From Pseudarthrobacter sp. SSS035 (lineage in GTDB: Bacteria > Actinomycetota > Actinomycetes > Actinomycetales > Micrococcaceae): 64,000 bases of DNA. How positions within the stretch are numbered: the first letter of the stretch is position 1; the number at the start of each line of letters is the position of its first letter. Positions 24,405-32,147 of this stretch are shown here, piece after piece. Where the stretch lies: assembly GCF_023273875.1 (NCBI RefSeq), contig NZ_CP096882.1:2542001-2606000 (forward strand). Direction: 5' to 3'. The position numbers were made by a program, and so were the translations under genes. Under the pieces are notes generated by a model. It worked only from the letters and a program-made list of their open reading frames with translations. It was not told where the DNA came from and ran no database searches.

Positions 24405-25754
24405 ATGACTGTCCTAGGCAGCAGGCTCGCCCCCAATTCTTCGCCCGATTCTTCCTCCAAGGCTCCCCGCACCATGACCCGCAAGCGCTGGGTGATCATC
24501 TGGCTCGCTTTCGTCGGGCTCAGCATTAACTACCTTGACCGTTCCAGCCTCAGTGTGGCCCTGCCGTTTATGGGTAAGGATTTTGAGCTCTCGGCAACCC
24601 AGCAGGGCCTCATTTTCGCCGCCTTCTTCTGGGCGTATGACTTCTGCCAGCTGGCCGCCGGGTGGTACGTCGACAAGGTTGGGCCGCGGAAGTCCTTCAC
24701 CCTGGCAGCGGTTTGGTGGTCCGTCTTCACCATGGTCACCGCCTTCGCGCAGAATTTCTGGTCGCTGTTCGCCGCGCGGTTCCTGCTCGGCGTCGGTGAA
24801 AGTCCGGCCCCCAGCACCGCCGCCAAGGTGGTGGCCACCTGGTTCCCGGTCCGCGAACGGGCCTTTGCCACCAGCATCTGGGATTCAGGCTCCCGTGTGG
24901 GCGCGGTCATCGCGCTGCCGATCGTCACGTTGATCGTCGCCTTCACGTCCTGGCACGCGGTCTTCATCATCATTGGTGTGGCCGGCCTGATCTGGGCCGT
25001 CGTGTGGTGGAAGATGTACCGGAGCCCCGAGGATCACCCGACGGCCAATGACGAGGAGCGGGCCTACATCCGGGAAGGCGGTGCCCGGAGCGAGGCAAAT
25101 GACGACGCCGACGCAGCGAAGCTTCCCTGGCGCTCACTCTTCAAGTACCGCACCATCCTCAGCATGATGTTCGGCTTCTTCTGCCTGAACAGCGCCATCT
25201 ATTTCTTCATCACCTTCTTCCCGAGCTACCTCGTGAAGGAACGCGGCTTCGACCTGCTCAAGCTCGGCCTCTTCGGCGCCATCCCGGGCATCTGCGCGGT
25301 GGCTTTCGGCTGGCTGGCCGGCTATGTTGCAGACCGGGCCGTCCAGCGCGGCGTCTCGGTAACACGTGTCCGCAAGACCGCCATAGCCGGCGGTCTGATC
25401 GGCGGCTCGGTCATCATGTTCGCCGCCGTTGTCCCGGAGGCATGGATGGCACTTGCCCTCCTGTCGGTGGCGTACTCCAGTCTCACGGTTGCTGCTACCG
25501 GCATCTGGTCGCTCCCCGCGGACGTTGCCCCGAGCTCCCGCCACGTTGGATCCATTGGCGGGCTCCAGAACTTCGCCTCCAACCTGGCAGGCATCTTCAC
25601 CCCGGTCCTGATCGGTGTCCTGGTGGACCAGACGGGATCCTACGTGGCGCCGCTCGCGGTCATCGGATTGGTTTCGCTGGCCGGTGCGGCGAACTACCTG
25701 TTCGTCCTGGGCAAGGTGGAGCCATTGAAGGTTCCCGCCTCCGCCGGGGCGTAG
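24405..25754 (+). CDS. MFS transporter of the anion:cation symporter (ACS) type, likely sugar-acid uptake
   Basis: The 449-residue protein has 12 membrane helices and ACS-family signatures: INYLDRSSLSVALPFMGKDF in helix 1, WAYDFCQLAAGWYVDKVGPR for the helix 2-3 loop, and FLLGVGESPAPSTAAKVVATW. Members carry galactonate, glucarate, hexuronates and similar anions with protons. ATG 24405 follows AAGGAG by 5 bases. It is divergent from the GntR gene and has the shared boxes in its promoter. The lack of a recognisable aldose dehydrogenase or lactonase in the cluster fits direct uptake of the acid. Confidence 0.88.
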   Translation: MTVLGSRLAPNSSPDSSSKAPRTMTRKRWVIIWLAFVGLSINYLDRSSLSVALPFMGKDFELSATQQGLIFAAFFWAYDFCQLAAGWYVDKVGPRKSFTLAAVWWSVFTMVTAFAQNFWSLFAARFLLGVGESPAPSTAAKVVATWFPVRERAFATSIWDSGSRVGAVIALPIVTLIVAFTSWHAVFIIIGVAGLIWAVVWWKMYRSPEDHPTANDEERAYIREGGARSEANDDADAAKLPWRSLFKYRTILSMMFGFFCLNSAIYFFITFFPSYLVKERGFDLLKLGLFGAIPGICAVAFGWLAGYVADRAVQRGVSVTRVRKTAIAGGLIGGSVIMFAAVVPEAWMALALLSVAYSSLTVAATGIWSLPADVAPSSRHVGSIGGLQNFASNLAGIFTPVLIGVLVDQTGSYVAPLAVIGLVSLAGAANYLFVLGKVEPLKVPASAGA

Positions 25755-25764
25755 GCGAGCGGCA

Positions 25765-25824
25765 GGTTTCGCCAGGCTCAACCACCGGGCGGACGACGGC
25801 GGGAGGTCCCGCCGTCGTCCGCTT
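25765..25824. repeat. Dispersed palindromic repeat, copy 3, with extra left segment
   Basis: Palindrome 25787-25824 (GGGCGGACGACGGCGGGA arm, centre GG). The preceding GGTTTCGCCAGGCTCAACC... segment (25765-25787) differs from that of copy 2 at two of 23 positions. It lies between convergent stops at 25754 and 25855. Confidence 0.85.
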
Positions 25825-25854
25825 CTGCTGTTTAACGAAGCTTCGCCGTGCCCC

Positions 25855-26961
25855 TTAGTTGCTTGAGGGTGACGCGCTCAGGTAGCTCTTGACGCTGGCG
25901 CGCAGGGCCTCGGTGTGCTCGTAGATCTCTTCGAGGGAGGAAATCGGGACGCGGGTTTCTTCCCTGTTGTCGTCGAAGATCCCGATGTACTTCTGCGTCC
26001 GGTTGAAGTGCAGGCGCGCGATCGGTTTGCGGTTGTTGTCGTCCAGCAGCACCGCGAAGTAGGACTTGGCATCGCGCTGGACTACGCGGGCCGGCTTGAC
26101 CTCGCTGCAGACGATGGCGCGGACAATCTGGTAGCCCTCGATCTCCTCAAGGGTGGTCTCGAGGGCTTCGGCGTCGGCCAGGTCGGCTTCGGCCACCGGC
26201 GCGCTGGTGACACTTGCGGCCGCGACCTCAGTCTGTGGGAAGCCAGGGGCGCCGAGGGCTTTCTTCAGACGCTCGTTGACCTGGTCGTTAAGGAACTGCT
26301 TGGACGCTTTGGTCACCAGCGCCGTGAACTGCTCACGCACTTTCTGTGTATACGCGCCGGGATAGACGCGGCCAGTGAGGAACTTGATCCATTCATCCTC
26401 CGGTTCCTTGAATTGCGCTGCCAGGGTCCGCTTCAACTCGCCGATGTACTTCAGTTCACCGGCGGCGTTGATGATCGAATCGAGGTCAAAGACGTCCTTG
26501 GACAGCTTCTGCAGCTCGGGGATCAAGGACTCATCGATGTCCGTGAGGTCCAGGACCAGGAACGGCTTCGCGTCCATCCGGTTCGGAGCATCGAGGTCCG
26601 TGAAGAACTGGTACACCTCGCCATTGGTGAGGATCGCTATGCGCGCGTTCGTCACGGCGAAATAGCGGAAAAGCTGCGACGCGTGCTCGATTTTCACCGG
26701 CTCCGTGGACTTCTTGCACTCGATGAGGATCTGGACTTCGCCGTCCTTGACGATCGCGTAGTCGATCTTCTCGCCCTTTTTCAGGCCGACATCCGCGATG
26801 AATTCCGGCACGACCTCCATTGGATTAAAGACGTCGTAGCCAAGGATTGTTGAAATGAAGGGCATCACAAACGCATTCTTTGTTGCCTCTTCGGTCTGGA
26901 TTACCTCTCGCTGCTGGCGCACCTTTGCTGCCAAAGCCGAGAGCTTTTCTGCAAACTCCAT
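25855..26961 (-). CDS. Orphan type I restriction HsdR N-terminal-like nuclease protein
   Basis: The N-terminal domain carries a PD-(D/E)xK-type site: Asp67 in KIDYAIVKDG and Glu81-x-Lys83 in ILIECKK, preceded by FVMPFISTILGYDVFNPMEVVPEF, the standard HSDR_N opening. At 368 residues it lacks the helicase motor of a real HsdR, and no HsdM or HsdS is nearby. The C-terminal ~130 residues (from about 235) are an unassigned domain. Such stand-alone proteins are widespread, and their role (defence, repair or none) is not settled. The gene is convergent with the MFS gene and divergent from the thioredoxin-like gene. Confidence 0.82.
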   Translation of the reverse strand: MEFAEKLSALAAKVRQQREVIQTEEATKNAFVMPFISTILGYDVFNPMEVVPEFIADVGLKKGEKIDYAIVKDGEVQILIECKKSTEPVKIEHASQLFRYFAVTNARIAILTNGEVYQFFTDLDAPNRMDAKPFLVLDLTDIDESLIPELQKLSKDVFDLDSIINAAGELKYIGELKRTLAAQFKEPEDEWIKFLTGRVYPGAYTQKVREQFTALVTKASKQFLNDQVNERLKKALGAPGFPQTEVAAASVTSAPVAEADLADAEALETTLEEIEGYQIVRAIVCSEVKPARVVQRDAKSYFAVLLDDNNRKPIARLHFNRTQKYIGIFDDNREETRVPISSLEEIYEHTEALRASVKSYLSASPSSN

Positions 26962-27131
26962 TTTTCCCCCTTGAAAAATTGATGGTGATGCTTACCGTAG
27001 CGCAGCGACGAGCGAAGTTGATGAAACAACAAAATGTATTTGAGGTTGTCGTAAATTCGCTCACGTAGGGTTGGCAAGAGTCGCGGCCGGCGCGTCCCGG
27101 GGGCTGATGCTGGGGGGTGGAGAATGATTCT

Positions 27132-27443
27132 ATGAGGATCGAACTGCTCCACATCGACGAGTGCCCCAACCTTGCTAAGGCGCAGGAGCGACTGGAATCA
27201 GCCCTGACCGCCTTGGGACACCGCGATATTCCAGTGACCATACGACTCCTGGAGTCCGCGCCGGATACAGCGGGCACGGGATTCGCGGGTTCCCCCACGA
27301 TCACCCTCAATGGGTCCGACATTTTTCCGACCGGTGCCACTGCAGACGACCTGGCCTGCCGGATATACGCGACTCCAAGCGGGCTGGCGGGCCTTCCGAC
27401 GATCAGCCAAATAACCGAAGCGCTCAAAAACAATGGACTCTGA
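27132..27443 (+). CDS. Small thioredoxin-like protein (mercury-resistance-associated type)
   Basis: The 103-residue protein starts MRIELLHIDECPNLAKAQERL, a thioredoxin-like strand and Cys-Pro turn, has the cis-Pro-like GSPTITLNGSDIF, and ends CRIYATPSGLAGLPT. Proteins of this shape are often found next to organomercury lyase or metal genes; here no merA or merB is seen, so no mercury role is claimed. It has single cysteines rather than CxxC. ATG 27132 follows GGAGAA by about 8 bases. Its last 11 bases overlap the zinc-ribbon gene in another frame. Confidence 0.7.
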   Translation: MRIELLHIDECPNLAKAQERLESALTALGHRDIPVTIRLLESAPDTAGTGFAGSPTITLNGSDIFPTGATADDLACRIYATPSGLAGLPTISQITEALKNNGL

Positions 27444-27591
27444 AGGGACCTGCAGATGCTCCTGCTGCGGCAGGGTGATGAGTCGCAAGAAGCTTCATGC
27501 ACTCGGAACCGAACCCGCCTACATTTGCCGGCGCTGCGGTTTATGGGTTGCCCTCAGACGTCGGCCAGACAGCCCTGAACACACTGTCTGA
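27433..27591 (+). CDS. Small zinc-ribbon protein (52 residues)
   Basis: Below usual gene-length limits. ATG 27433 overlaps the previous gene by 11 bases in a different frame, so it is likely translated by coupling; no clear ribosome site is seen. The protein has two CxxCG knuckles, CSCCG at residues 9-13 and CRRCG at 32-36, spaced as in zinc ribbons, plus a basic region SRKK between and an Arg-rich tail. It could bind nucleic acid or a partner protein. Function is unknown; the conserved spacing of the knuckles is the main support for its being real. Confidence 0.6.
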   Translation: MDSEGTCRCSCCGRVMSRKKLHALGTEPAYICRRCGLWVALRRRPDSPEHTV

Positions 27592-27599
27592 CCTGCAGA

Positions 27600-28118
27600 T
27601 TACGAGCGATGTGCGGTTAGGTCAGGTCCTCCACGCCGGCAGCCCCGTCGGCGGCAGCAGCTATTTGAGATCCCGCTCAATGTGCCAATGTAATCCAGCG
27701 TTTTGGGACTGACGTGCCGCACGAGCGCAAGGGCTGCCCGAAGATCGGCACCCTGGGTGTGGTCCTCGAGCGTGCCTCGGAGCTCCGCTACCGTTTCGAT
27801 GCCCTCACGCTCGAATACTTGCGTGATGTCCTCTATCTGGGCCAGGCGGCCAGGCGATGGCCAGTCGATGACTTCCGAGAGCTTCCCCTTATCGAGGTGC
27901 TGGCGGAATCCACTGGTTGTGGCGGCATCCGGCCATTCCGCGACGAGGGCTTCGACGCGCGGCTTGACGGTTTCGTTGTAGTTCTGGCGGCGCTGGAGCG
28001 TGGCATCCACAATGATGGCCCCGATGTGGTCCCAGCCACGGCTGACTTCAGTTGAGGCGTCTGGGCCGGGTGGGTCCATTGGCGCCGGAGTGTTGGCAGC
28101 ATCATTATCGATTGTCAT
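27600..28118 (-). pseudogene. Hypothetical protein with helix-hairpin-helix end, probably decayed
   Basis: The first ~150 residues look native, with acidic/helical composition and RHVSPKTLDYIGTLSGIS, which resembles the helix-hairpin-helix of proteins that usually continue with a VDRH-type segment. The frame then changes abruptly to a Cys/Arg-rich tail (SCCRRRGCRRGG). One base over, the other frame reads AAAADGAAGVEDLT before a stop, which has the composition of the body. A frameshift and loss of the true C-terminus near 27655 is therefore likely. ATG 28118 has GGAAG about 8 bases upstream. A short intact lineage-specific protein is the alternative. Confidence 0.45.
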
Positions 28119-28304
28119 ACCTGAATACTTCCACGTGCCGTGCCTGGTTATCTGCCCACTGGCATCGTTTGGATGGTCAGTGACGGATGCAGCGGGATCA
28201 ACTGTCTCTGGACTAATCCAGGGGCGGTCGGCGAGTCCGCGTCATCGCGTTGATGTCCAGGCACTGTTTCGGACGAGACGTAGGTCCTTGGGTGTCACGG
28301 CGAT

Positions 28305-30566
28305 TCAGAGGTCCGCCTGAATCGGCACGACGATGCCTGCACTGCCGTCGACAGTGACGCGTTGTCCTGTGCGGAGCCGGAGGGTTGAGTCTCCCGTTCC
28401 TACGACGGCTGGGAGTCCGAATTCCCTGGCAACCAGGGAAGCGTGAGCTGCCAGGGTGCCACCGTCTGTGACGACAGCTGCGGCGCGTGCGAAGAGAGGT
28501 GTCCATGCCGGCGCTGTTGACTTGGCAACCAGGACTTCGCCTGCGAGGAAGGAGTCGAAGTCTTCCGGTCCATGCATGACGCGGACGATCCCTGTGACCC
28601 GTCCGGTGCTGGCGGGATGTCCTACGATTGCGCCTTCCGGCAGGTCATGTGAACTTCTTGCCGCTTTCACCGCTCGGGCGATCGGATCGCCGATGAACCT
28701 GGCGGGCTTGCCGAGTGTCAGCGGTGCGGCTACGTTGCGCTGCTGCTGCCAAGCGTCGCGCCGGCTGGTCACAGGTGGCCGCGTACCCGTTGATGGGCCG
28801 GTGACCTCATTCAGTTTCAGGAAGTGCAGGTCCGCTGGATCTTCGACGAGACCGGTGGCGGCCAGCTGTTCGCCGAGGTGGCGGGCGCAGCGGCGCAGGA
28901 GCGGCCATCCCAGGCTTAGGTCGCGGGACTGTTCTTCCCGCAGGGCCGCGTAGTGCTGGGCGACCTCAAGAAGGGCGTTGAAGTGTGTGAGCAGCCGTGG
29001 CTGATCCTTGAGCGTCGTGCGTGCGGCCGCTTCGGCGGCCGCTCGCTGGGCGCTAAGAGCCTCGGCCTTCCCAGTTGTCGGCAGTTGTCCGGCTCTCGTG
29101 TGCCCAGGCCACGATTCGCCGGCAGTCGGGTGATACCAGTCCAGGGAGTAGACAGCGTGGGGAGCCTGTGCCGGTGTGGTTCCGGGCAGGCCGCGAAGAA
29201 GGACCTGGTGGCCGGTTTCTCCTGCCGCCGTCCCGCTCAGGGGGCCTGCCAGATGCTTGTGCCAGAACCGGGCCAGCGCGGATTCCATTTTCCAGGCAGA
29301 TCCGCCAACGATGGACAGGGACCAAAGATAGATTCCTGCCTGGTTGCACACAGCATCCACGAGCTCGACAAGCCTGCCCGGGGATGCTGAATCAACCTCC
29401 TGTTCCGCCTTCCGGACGAGCTGGCGGTAATCGGGCAGCAGGTAGTTGCGCCATCGTAGTTCCAGACCGCTGAGAACTGCCCGGTGTGCCGCGGCAGGAT
29501 TGGTGGAGACGCGGATGAGTGCGTTGAACAGGAACCAGGGTGCCCGGCCGCGGCTGTCTAGAATTACGCGCGCGAGTAACCTCGGGGAGGGCACCGGCGG
29601 GGCGTTGTAGTACCAACCGTTGACGGAGGCATAGCGGAAGGGCACCCGCACGCGGGCGTCGGCCTGCATACCGTCGAGGAATCCGATTTCGATCCGGGGC
29701 AGGAGCCATTCCTCGAACAGCGGGGTCATTGGGTCCGGCAGCCATTCACCGAGACGGAAGTTCCGGGACCACAGTCCCTTGCCGGGCGCCACCCAATCAA
29801 CAGCCTCCGGCAGGGCTGTCATGGGCCGCGCCTGCAGAAGGAACAGGACACCATCTGTGTCGATGGCCCACTCAATGTCCTGAGGGACCCCGGCATGGGC
29901 CGCGACACGGCGGGCCAGCTCCGCGACTTCCAGCGCCTGGGCTGGAGTGAGGGTGCCGGCGCTCCGGATGCAGACTGCGTCCTGATCCCGGACGGTCCAT
30001 TGTTCCCCGATGGCCTCACCGGCCACAAGGGATTCGCCGAGTCCTTGGACGGCGGTGACGCTGGTTTCGTCACGGTCCCCGGTAAGAGGATTAGCGGTGA
30101 AAGCGACGCCGGCGGCAAGGGGCTGGACCATCTGCTGCACGAGTACCGCCATGGCAGACGCGGCCGGTTGTGCCTGACCCGAAGCTCCGCGCGCTGACTC
30201 ATACGCCGCCACCCTCTCGTGGGCAGCGGACGCCAGACAGCGCCTGATTGCATCCTCAAGGTCATCGCGTGGAACGTTGAGGAAGGTCTCGTAGAGGCCT
30301 GCATACGAGGCGCCGGGCAGGTCCTCGGCGGCTGCGGAGGACCTGACGGCAAAGGGGCCCGGGCCGATCCTGTCGGCGGCTTCGTGCAAGGCATCGGCGA
30401 GGATCCGGCCGGGCCGGTCACAGGCCTCTGCCGTGACGACGAACCCTGGCGGAACACGGAATCCGACCTTCGAGAGCTCATGGAGCGCCGCCGCTTTGCT
30501 GCCCAGCGATGCCTGTCCCGCACGAACGGCACCAAGCAGGGGAAACGACTCGTTAGTGTCCGTCAT
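28305..30566 (-). CDS. PEP-utilising / rifampicin-phosphotransferase-like enzyme
   Basis: The 753-residue protein combines an N-terminal ATP-binding domain (LGSKAAALHELSKVGFRVPPG, FAVRSSAAAEDLPGASYAGL, AGVAFTANPLTGDRDE, WAIDTDGVLFLLQARPM at about 18-257), a variable middle region, and a C-terminal swivelling phosphohistidine domain with GGTLAAHASLVAREFGLPAV (His708). PEP synthase has this plan plus a PEP barrel; the absence of that barrel points to the rifampicin phosphotransferase (Rph) group, usually about 860 residues. It may inactivate a rifamycin-like or other natural product. It is a single gene in the accessory patch. Confidence 0.8.
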   Translation of the reverse strand: MTDTNESFPLLGAVRAGQASLGSKAAALHELSKVGFRVPPGFVVTAEACDRPGRILADALHEAADRIGPGPFAVRSSAAAEDLPGASYAGLYETFLNVPRDDLEDAIRRCLASAAHERVAAYESARGASGQAQPAASAMAVLVQQMVQPLAAGVAFTANPLTGDRDETSVTAVQGLGESLVAGEAIGEQWTVRDQDAVCIRSAGTLTPAQALEVAELARRVAAHAGVPQDIEWAIDTDGVLFLLQARPMTALPEAVDWVAPGKGLWSRNFRLGEWLPDPMTPLFEEWLLPRIEIGFLDGMQADARVRVPFRYASVNGWYYNAPPVPSPRLLARVILDSRGRAPWFLFNALIRVSTNPAAAHRAVLSGLELRWRNYLLPDYRQLVRKAEQEVDSASPGRLVELVDAVCNQAGIYLWSLSIVGGSAWKMESALARFWHKHLAGPLSGTAAGETGHQVLLRGLPGTTPAQAPHAVYSLDWYHPTAGESWPGHTRAGQLPTTGKAEALSAQRAAAEAAARTTLKDQPRLLTHFNALLEVAQHYAALREEQSRDLSLGWPLLRRCARHLGEQLAATGLVEDPADLHFLKLNEVTGPSTGTRPPVTSRRDAWQQQRNVAAPLTLGKPARFIGDPIARAVKAARSSHDLPEGAIVGHPASTGRVTGIVRVMHGPEDFDSFLAGEVLVAKSTAPAWTPLFARAAAVVTDGGTLAAHASLVAREFGLPAVVGTGDSTLRLRTGQRVTVDGSAGIVVPIQADL

Positions 30567-30638
30567 CGGTTTTCTCCGTGAGTCGGAAGGGCTATATGCA
30601 GTGACGTTACACCCGATCCACTCCTGGCCCGGCTAGTT

Positions 30639-31241
30639 TCACAGGGTGGCCAGGAGGTCCTGCATTTCCTTGACCTCCGCATCCTGCGCGGACACTATTT
30701 CCTTGCTCAGATCTAGGGCCTTGGGATCCTTGCCGTCGGTATTTTCCGCGTTGGCCATCATGATGGCACCCTCGTGATGGGCGATCATTTGCTTCAAAAA
30801 CAGCTTGGCGGCTTCGGTGCCGTGCGCGGCCTCAAGTTCCTTCAGCGCGGTCTCATCCAGCATGCCGGTCATGGAATGACCGTCGTGGCCGGAGGCCATT
30901 TCGGTCGGTTCGTTCCAGCCCTCAAGCCAGCTAGTCATGGTCTGGATCTCCGGGCCCTGGGCTTCCTTGATTTTGGTGGCCAGTGCGGTGACGGGGGCCG
31001 GAATGCCCTGTTTGGCGAGGATCATGTCGGACATCTCCACGGCCTGGGCGTGGTGGGGGATCATCATCTGCGCGAACGTCACGTCGGCGGAGTTGTACTC
31101 CGTCGAGGCAGCCGGTGCGCTGCTGGAACTGCCGTGGGTCATCCCGGGCATGCTCTCGGAGCCGGAACCGGACGCGCACCCGGCCAGGGCAATGGCTGCT
31201 GCGATGGCGGTTGTCGAAAGGGTCAACAGTTTCTTATTCAT
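30639..31241 (-). CDS. DUF305 lipoprotein
   Basis: A signal peptide ending ALAGC (Cys22) leads to a DUF305 domain with its two paired-histidine motifs, MMIPHHAQAVEMSDMIL and KQMIAHHEGAIMMA, and Met/His-rich linkers (GMTHGSS, GHDGHSM). DUF305 proteins are four-helix ferritin-like folds often linked to copper handling. ATG 31241 was chosen because it begins the signal peptide and follows AAGGA. It lies downstream of, and on the same strand as, the DUF6153 gene, with which it often co-occurs in copper loci. Confidence 0.88.
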   Translation of the reverse strand: MNKKLLTLSTTAIAAAIALAGCASGSGSESMPGMTHGSSSSAPAASTEYNSADVTFAQMMIPHHAQAVEMSDMILAKQGIPAPVTALATKIKEAQGPEIQTMTSWLEGWNEPTEMASGHDGHSMTGMLDETALKELEAAHGTEAAKLFLKQMIAHHEGAIMMANAENTDGKDPKALDLSKEIVSAQDAEVKEMQDLLATL

Positions 31242-31372
31242 GGGAAATCGGTCCTTCAAAGTTTCGGCCGCGCCGGGCCGGTGAACGGGGGAGCATTCCG
31301 GGGGATGCCGGGAAGCACGGTAGTCGCGCTTCAAAACGGGGTTGCGCCGCGTGGGCGGCGGTGTGCCCTGTT

Positions 31373-31867
31373 TTACGTCCGGCTGATGGACAGCTCACCC
31401 GGTGAAGGACTGCCGGGGACATAGGCATTGGAAGCACCGGCCCGGACCCGAAGCCCGCCCCGGCTGTCGGAACCCAGAGTTCCCTGACCCGGCTCAGGCG
31501 CGGTCAGGGCCCCTGCGTTGGTTGAGGGGATGCATGCCGCGCTCATCGCCTGGACGCTGGTGCATTGGGCAGAACACGGACACGACGCCGCCTGCCCTGC
31601 ACCCACACCGCCGGCAACCCGGTGCCCGGTGGCTCCGGCTGTCGACGTGTCAGGGAGCCCCTGGTGGGGTGTGCTCTGGTGGCTGGCGTGGCTGTCACCG
31701 ACGCTCACGGCTGCGGCTGGTGTCTGCGCTGCGGCGGGGGAGTGCATGATGTGGTTGCCGGTCATGACGTGCATGCCGAAGATCCCCGCGATGATGGCCA
31801 GGATCCCCGCCACGATGCCGGCGCGGAGGAGGAACGCCGTGACGGGCCCGCGGGATGCTGCGCTCAT
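31373..31867 (-). CDS. DUF6153 family membrane-anchored protein
   Basis: The 164-residue protein has one strong membrane helix (AGIVAGILAIIAGIFGMHVM) followed by a His-rich region (GDSHASHQSTPHQ) and a cysteine cluster CPCSAQC plus a fourth Cys (SAAC). This matches DUF6153, a family of actinobacterial membrane-anchored proteins found near copper genes. ATG 31867 follows a perfect AAGGAGG by 6 bases. The exported part could bind copper or another soft metal; this is inferred from residues and the DUF305 neighbour. Confidence 0.75.
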   Translation of the reverse strand: MSAASRGPVTAFLLRAGIVAGILAIIAGIFGMHVMTGNHIMHSPAAAQTPAAAVSVGDSHASHQSTPHQGLPDTSTAGATGHRVAGGVGAGQAASCPCSAQCTSVQAMSAACIPSTNAGALTAPEPGQGTLGSDSRGGLRVRAGASNAYVPGSPSPGELSISRT

Positions 31868-31905
31868 GGTGTTCCTCCTTCCGTATTGGGTTCGTCTGTG
31901 TTCAA

Positions 31906-31938
31906 GGCTACTGGCCGGGCACGGTCCGGCCGGTAGCC
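31906..31938 (-). terminator. Hairpin between the LacI gene and DUF6153
   Basis: GGCTACTGGCCGG and CCGGCCGGTAGCC pair over 13 positions (one T-G) around 7 bases. It lies 210 bases past the LacI stop and 39 before the DUF6153 start, so it may end the LacI transcript or form part of the DUF6153 leader. The rest of 31868-32147 shows no gene. Confidence 0.5.
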
Positions 31939-32147
31939 GTTTGGGGTTTAACGTGCCTGGGAGGGATTGAGTTTTAAGGGTGATCCGCGACTGCGGCGCC
32001 CGAACACGAGTGGTCGGGCGGTCTACGTCGGATCGTGCAATCAGAACGTGCTCATGGTTTGGATGCTGGCCACGAATCGTCATGAAGAGGCGCCTCGGAG
32101 GGTGCTAGACCGTCAGTCGATACCGTCCGCGCCCACCGGGACGGCGC

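Noticed and set aside
25855..26961. A type I restriction-modification system.
   Set aside because: Only an HsdR N-terminal-like protein is present; no methylase, specificity subunit or helicase motifs.
27132..27443. A mercury-resistance operon.
   Set aside because: Only the thioredoxin-like protein recalls mer loci; no MerA, MerB, MerR or MerT is present.
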